A stretch of DNA of 64,000 bases from BACL11 sp945865535 (GTDB lineage: Bacteria; Bacteroidota; Bacteroidia; Flavobacteriales; BACL11), in NCBI GenBank assembly GCA_947502765.1, contig CANNBA010000008.1, positions 33,558 to 97,557 on the forward strand, in the 5' to 3' direction. This document shows positions 61,379 to 64,000 of the stretch, one piece after another (the first letter of the stretch is position 1; the number at the start of each line of letters is the position of its first letter). Below the pieces are notes generated by a model. It made no database searches and was not told the DNA's origin. It saw nothing but the letters and a program-made list of their open reading frames with translations. The position numbers were made by a program, and so were the translations under genes.

Positions 61379-62175
61379 TGCTTATGCTTGTTCATTTTAC
61401 ATTTTTCACTGCAGTATTTAATTTCTTCCCAAACCTTCTCCCATTTCTTTCTCCATGTAAATGGCCTATTGCAAACGAGGCAAATTGTCTGTGGCAAAAA
61501 TTCTTTCTTTGTATTTTTCAATTCATTAAGATGTAGTTGTGCAATTATATATTTTAAAGGTAAAGGTTTTGCATAGGGCAATCGGCCAATTAAATTTGAA
61601 ACGAAGTAAGCATCAAGCCCCTGGCTTATCAATACATTTTCTTCTGATAAGTTAACAAAGCCGTCCGGGCCTATTATGGAAGCATCCATTTCAATTAGTT
61701 TTACACTGCCAATAATAAGAATTGCTCCATTCATTTGTATATCAATGGTTTGCTCAAACTACATGGCTATTTTTACAATTGCATCTTCAACAAACGGGGC
61801 AGAACAGGATGGATGGTATATTTCACGGAAACCTGCTTTTTCAAATTCAGAAATACCACTTTCATAGCAGGCAGATGTATGATGTGCTTTTTCATATAAG
61901 GGAGCCCTGATATAGTTTAATGTATATTCTTTTGTTTGCAGAATATTTTGAAAGGTATCCCTTTGTACAATGTTGGGCCTGCTTATTAATCCAAACAATG
62001 AAGGGTTTGCACCCAAATGTATAAGCGAATTAAATATAGCAAGATTTGTATTCCCTTCTGATGAAATAGTACCAACCAATACTGCTTGCCGGAAGCCGGC
62101 CAATGAATTTACAAATGTTCTCCTGTAGTGTTGTTCCAACTGTTCTAAATCCTCTTTTTTAAAAATCACTTTCAT
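61375..62175 (-). pseudogene. Flavin reductase fused to DUF2256, interrupted by an in-frame TAG
   Basis: The frame starts at 62175 with a flavin-reductase-like (DIM6/NTAB) FMN-binding domain (NSLAGFRQAVLVGTISSEGN, SLFGLISRPN, YTLNYI). At codon 139 (61759-61761) it meets TAG in the context GCC ATG TAG TTT GAG and then continues in the same frame: FEQTIDIQ, NGAILIIGSVKLIEM. The C-terminus carries the DUF2256 zinc motif CLVCNRPFTWRKKWEKVWEE with the second CSEKC pair. DUF2256 usually exists as a small separate protein next to cryptochromes, so this is a fusion. Conserved residues in the second half suggest recent breakage, or an error. TAG is an ordinary stop elsewhere in this window. Confidence 0.78.
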
Positions 62176-62179
62176 CTTT

Positions 62180-63274
62180 TTAGTTATGTAAATATTTTTC
62201 TATTTTTTTCCAGTAAGAAAAAAAAGAAGGATAATAGTCCACTACCTGATTTGCAATCCAATCCCGTTCTTCTTTTATGCCTTTATATCCCTTATTTAGA
62301 GGGTGCTCTTTATAAATAATCTTTGAAATATTATATTTTGTTACAAATTCGTTATATGAACCATTATATATCTGGATACCGGGAATGTTTTTACTTAATG
62401 CCAGCATAAAATGAATACATTGTTTACTTACAGGGTAATTAGAAAATAAATCCGGTTCCATTAATAAAATCCTGTTACCGGGTTCCCCTTGATGCCATAA
62501 TGGATCGAGGTTATAATAGTTGTAAATAAATGTTGGTAACTCAGTATTAATTTGTGTAACAGTTGAAACCGGTAAATCAACTTCAAAAATTATTTTTTCT
62601 GTAGTTTTCAATTGAACGGGGATTTCCATAGTTTCAATCACCTCATAAGATGCATCTAAAAAAGTAGCAGACTGTTTGGTGAGGGTGTATTTATTAATAT
62701 TTTCCTGATTGGAATAATATCTTTTACTACTATTAGTTCCTGCCACCCATTGCCAGCTGCACGAATTACTAGCCCAATCACCATCAAGTAAATAGTAATA
62801 CATCCATTGTGCAGGATGATACCAATGTGATTTAGCAATGTTACATACGAGAGATGCCGTATACATTCTGCAATGATTGTGCATGTAACCGTTTTTGTAT
62901 AACTGCTTAATAGCAATATCAACTCCTGTTATACCTGTTGAAGCGTTTATAATTTGAGAAGGAATTTGATAATTAGTTATGGCTGGTTGTATTTGCCTGA
63001 TTTCCGTATTTAAATCTTTTAACTGACCAACCCGCTGAAAATAATCACGCCAACATAATTCTTTTATAAAAGATTCAATCTCTGAAATTTTATAGCCTTT
63101 TTTTAAAACACTTTTTAGCACCTGATGAGTGCTGATAACTCCCCTTGATATATAAGGCGATAAATAACTTACTGCCCCATTTACATAGTTGCGGGTTCTT
63201 CCATATTGCATAGGCTCTATCCTATCCATTTTTTTCAGAATTGATTCATAATCTGTTTCAAATGCAAGTTCCAT
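62180..63274 (-). CDS. FAD-binding photolyase-like protein without the N-terminal antenna domain
   Basis: The protein has the photolyase FAD-binding core: YISRGVISTHQVL, ELCWRDYFQRVGQL, HNHCRMYTASLVCNIAKSHW, DGDWASNSCSWQWVAGTNSS. It lacks the N-terminal alpha/beta domain before the FAD domain. Instead, after about residue 255 it has a segment of alternating hydrophobic strands and helices (NRILLMEPDLFSNYPVSKQC, IPGIQIYNGSYNEF, YNISKIIYKEHP) that resembles an alpha/beta domain placed C-terminally. It sits directly after the DUF2805-type gene with no spacing and 4 bases before the flavin reductase. Role in DNA repair or light sensing is inferred from its neighbours. Confidence 0.8.
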   Translation of the reverse strand: MELAFETDYESILKKMDRIEPMQYGRTRNYVNGAVSYLSPYISRGVISTHQVLKSVLKKGYKISEIESFIKELCWRDYFQRVGQLKDLNTEIRQIQPAITNYQIPSQIINASTGITGVDIAIKQLYKNGYMHNHCRMYTASLVCNIAKSHWYHPAQWMYYYLLDGDWASNSCSWQWVAGTNSSKRYYSNQENINKYTLTKQSATFLDASYEVIETMEIPVQLKTTEKIIFEVDLPVSTVTQINTELPTFIYNYYNLDPLWHQGEPGNRILLMEPDLFSNYPVSKQCIHFMLALSKNIPGIQIYNGSYNEFVTKYNISKIIYKEHPLNKGYKGIKEERDWIANQVVDYYPSFFSYWKKIEKYLHN

Positions 63275-63544
63275 CTAACGCTTACTTATTTTGTTCATAG
63301 AAATAGTTTTTTGACGGCTGCACTTAAATCGGGAAACATCAGGATTTCTTTTAAGGGTATGTTTTTGACTGACACCACTATTTACTCTCTTCCTCCACAT
63401 ATTAAAGCTGCTGCGTTTTAACTCTCGTCTCATTAGTGAAATTACATCAGCTTCTGTAAAATCAAATTGGGTTTTAATTGCTTCAAATGGGGTTCTGTCT
63501 TCCCAGGCCATTTCAATAACCCTGTCTATATCGTTATGGTTCAT
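63275..63544 (-). CDS. TIGR03643 (DUF2805) family protein
   Basis: The 89-residue basic protein begins MNHNDIDRVIEMAWEDRTPF and continues FDFTEADVISLMRRELKRSS and FNMWRKRVNSG, which is the family's helix-turn-helix-like core. The family is regularly encoded beside cryptochrome and photolyase genes in marine Bacteroidota and proteobacteria; function is unknown. It follows the truncated nuclease gene directly and adjoins the FAD-binding gene start. The C-terminus RQKTISMNKISKR is Lys/Arg-rich. Confidence 0.85.
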   Translation of the reverse strand: MNHNDIDRVIEMAWEDRTPFEAIKTQFDFTEADVISLMRRELKRSSFNMWRKRVNSGVSQKHTLKRNPDVSRFKCSRQKTISMNKISKR

Positions 63545-63751
63545 TTATAGAATGTTTAAAATGTTGTTTACTTCCAGCTTACTAATTGCAGAAGTTAGTG
63601 AGTCAATAGTTGTTTGCCCGGTTCTAGGAAACCATTCTAAATTACATGTAATAATATCCAAATTATCAGTACTACCAAAAGATAAATCATTCAAACTTTG
63701 TCCAACCGCAACCATAGGCAAGGAAAGTAATATAAGTAGTAGTTTTTTCAT
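63545..63751 (-). pseudogene. Truncated secreted endonuclease/exonuclease/phosphatase gene
   Basis: A signal peptide (MKKLLLILLSLPMVAVGQ) leads into NLDIITCNLEWFPRTGQTTI, the first strand of the EEP nuclease fold (usually ITWNLEWFP), but the frame ends after 68 residues at KLEVNNILNIL. A complete enzyme of this family is many times longer. The stop TAA is directly followed by the ATG of the cryptochrome cluster's first gene. The remnant probably supplies the promoter for the cluster. Conserved Trp is replaced by Cys, also a sign of decay. Confidence 0.68.
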
Positions 63752-63819
63752 TTTATACTATTTTTAATTTAATGCCACTAATAGTTTTTGCACATGACAA
63801 ACTTACTAAATATTTATCT

Positions 63820-63860
63820 AAAAAGTTCGAACTATGGTGCGAGAGGTCCACTTAAAATAA
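63820..63860 (+). repeat. Copy D of the four-copy repeat
   Basis: AAAAAGTTCGAACTATG followed by GTGCGAGAGGTCCACTTAAA and ATAA. It is nearly identical to copy A over 40 bases and, like A, directly adjoins the terminator of a minus-strand secreted-protein gene. Confidence 0.8.
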
Positions 63861-63861
63861 G

Positions 63862-63890
63862 AAGCCCGAGCAGATGCCCGGGCTTCTCTT
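63862..63890 (-). terminator. Terminator of the right-edge secreted protein gene
   Basis: AGAAGCCCG / CGGGCTTCT with a 9-base loop. On the minus strand it follows the stop at 63912. Confidence 0.75.
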
Positions 63891-63911
63891 ATTATTAAAA
63901 CTAAGTCCTTC

Positions 63912-64000
63912 TTATTGCAATACTATTCTTTTATTTATAAATGAATCCTTAGTTTTAATCTGTATCATATAGATTCCTCTTGGCCAATTAGATAGATCAA
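63912..64000 (-). CDS. C-terminus of a protein with a type A T9SS sorting domain, cut by the right edge
   Basis: The last visible 28 residues read LSNWPRGIYMIQIKTKDSFI and end NKRIVLQ. This is the conserved end of the type A Por secretion C-terminal domain (L...GIY.I.I....... .K.V.). The rest of the protein lies beyond the window. It is on the minus strand and followed by a terminator and repeat copy D. Confidence 0.75.
   Translation of the reverse strand, partial: DLSNWPRGIYMIQIKTKDSFINKRIVLQ

Noticed and set aside
55905..63860. Reading the four repeats as integron attC sites
   Set aside because: The GTTRRRY / RYYYAAC core pair is not present (the core is GTTCGAA), there is no integron integrase in the window, and the sites lack the paired L boxes.
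55905..63860. CRISPR array
   Set aside because: Only four copies, spaced 1.3-4 kb apart with genes between, and no cas genes.

Overview
The window comes from an AT-rich member of the Bacteroidota, most likely the order Flavobacteriales. The evidence is: -33/-7 promoters of the TTG-N18..21-TAnnTTTG type instead of -35/-10 boxes, almost no purine-rich ribosome binding sites, type IX secretion sorting domains (type B at 6713-8665, type A at the right edge), a SusC-like CarboxypepD_reg TonB receptor, MqnA-type menaquinone synthesis, and small families typical of this phylum (DUF5606, DUF5777, HsdR-N next to holA). I cannot name genus or species from the sequence alone.

Positions 1-25340 are ordinary chromosome: an M16 protease (cut by the left edge), dnaX, the rpsF-rpsR-rplI operon, aconitase, a secreted type B sorting-domain protein, holA, a TonB receptor, pyrG-yidC, mqnA, purB, an lhgO-DUF5777-YceI-cytochrome c-MFS run on the minus strand, and a DUF5606-pepF pair. 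Positions 25442-30258 are a complete rRNA operon on the minus strand (16S, tRNA-Ile, tRNA-Ala, 23S, 5S) with two tandem promoters upstream. Its 16S 3' tail does not carry the canonical anti-Shine-Dalgarno core.

Positions 30762-49889 are again housekeeping: purE, a pair of outer-membrane genes (the second with an in-frame TGA), a DEAD-box helicase, a THUMP RNA methyltransferase, a TSP3/SPOR outer-membrane protein, a LOG-family protein, the rfbC-lytic transglycosylase-uvrA operon (transglycosylase with an N-terminal frameshift), an FKBP lipoprotein, era-der and an ABC-F ATPase.

From the initiator tRNA-Met at 49981 to the right edge the content is accessory. A large serine recombinase abuts and overlaps the tRNA 3' end and heads an integrated element (about 50.0-55.6 kb) with a DUF5131 radical-SAM-like protein, small orphan genes, a small resolvase and a compact rolling-circle-type module (HUH Rep plus two small genes). 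Positions 55.9-63.9 kb hold three unrelated modules: a secreted beta-propeller gene, an orphan RND/MMPL exporter, and a cryptochrome/photolyase cluster. They are separated by four same-orientation copies of an intergenic motif built on the palindrome AGTTCGAACT. The cryptochrome cluster sits directly behind a truncated secreted nuclease gene and contains an amber-interrupted flavin reductase fused to DUF2256.

Several genes are broken by a single in-frame stop or a one-base frameshift (32093-34105, 42318-43296, 50013-51670, 61375-62175, and a relic at 59577). They may be real decay or assembly errors; raw reads would decide. The observations I rate highest are the altered anti-SD, the four-copy repeat that delimits cassette-like modules, the HUH replicon and the cryptochrome cluster.
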